From NCBI GenBank assembly GCA_037138855.1, contig JBAXHO010000027.1, positions 1 to 23,516 of the forward strand: a stretch of 23,516 nucleotides of DNA, read 5' to 3'. Shown one piece after another: positions 23,401 to 23,516 of this stretch (position 1 is the first letter of the stretch; each line of letters begins with the position of its first letter). Source of the stretch: JBAXHO01 sp037138855. Its GTDB lineage: Bacteria; Patescibacteriota; Dojkabacteria; B142; OLB20. The position numbers and the translations under genes were made by a program. Below the pieces are notes generated by a model. That model was given only the letters and a program-made list of their open reading frames with translations. It searched no databases and was not told the DNA's origin.

Positions 23401-23516
23401 TAACGGATTAACAAATTAAAAAATTAACGGATTAACGAGTTAACGAAATAATAGATTAACTGATTAACTGATTAACTGATTAACTGATTAACTGATTAAC
23501 TGATTAACTGATTAAC
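23401..23516. repeat. TTAACGGA/TTAACTGA repeats to the window end
   Basis: Degenerate words (GGATTAACAAATTAA, ACGGATTAACGAGTTAACGA) pass into a perfect 8-bp tandem repeat GATTAACT from 23454 to 23516, 7.9 copies, cut off by the end of the sequence. Confidence 0.93.

Noticed and set aside
23401..23516. CRISPR array at the right end
   Set aside because: The units are 8-bp head-to-tail copies with no spacers.

Overview
The window looks like one contig from an uncultured, small-genome bacterium of the candidate phyla radiation (Patescibacteria; a Microgenomates-type member is my best guess). The reasons are: AT-rich DNA, several surface proteins with Thr/Pro-rich stalks and C-terminal anchors, a DUF2298 'YYY' membrane protein, very few Shine-Dalgarno sites, and gaps filled with short repeated words. 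TGA is a real stop (for example in the genes ending at 1374, 16929 and 21145), so the code is table 11. This argues against the Gracilibacteria/Absconditabacteria lineages, which read TGA as Gly. No marker gene here fixes the phylum.

Layout. 1-533: a plus-strand orphan protein with a perfect 120-bp internal repeat. 534-1373: almost empty, with one small basic ORF. 1374-10049: a minus-strand cell-envelope block, read from right to left, with an FAD-dependent oxidoreductase, a DUF2298 membrane protein, a polytopic membrane protein and two large anchored surface proteins. 10460-12064: glyA with its own promoter, plus a small two-TM protein. 12220-14614 (minus): recJ overlapping a DUF2085 membrane protein. 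14682-15356 (minus): an anchored beta-rich surface protein. 15493-19198 (minus): a tightly packed gatC-gatA-X-gatB operon, where X is an unrecognised ~185-residue protein. 19485-20129: a HAD phosphatase with an altered active-site motif. 20213-20285 (minus): tRNA-Asn(GTT). 20507-22752 (minus): a phosphoserine-phosphatase-like HAD enzyme overlapping a gene with a ParB/sulfiredoxin-like segment. 22954-23394 (minus): a zinc-dependent (deoxy)nucleoside/tRNA deaminase. The window ends in an 8-bp tandem repeat.

How the genes fit together. GatCAB makes Gln-tRNA and/or Asn-tRNA by transamidation, and a tRNA-Asn gene lies about 1 kb upstream of it. GlyA interconverts serine and glycine, and the 213-residue HAD protein resembles the last enzyme of serine synthesis. 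The envelope block looks like surface-protein and glycan machinery.

The most interesting signals are regulatory. A ~130-nt leader before the ParB-like gene carries a consensus-like promoter, then a terminator hairpin whose 3' arm is also the gene's Shine-Dalgarno sequence, plus an upstream segment that can pair with the same hairpin. A ~105-nt leader before tRNA-Asn has two terminator-like hairpins that can also pair with each other. The undescribed gene inside the gat operon and the dispersed intergenic repeat words come next in interest.
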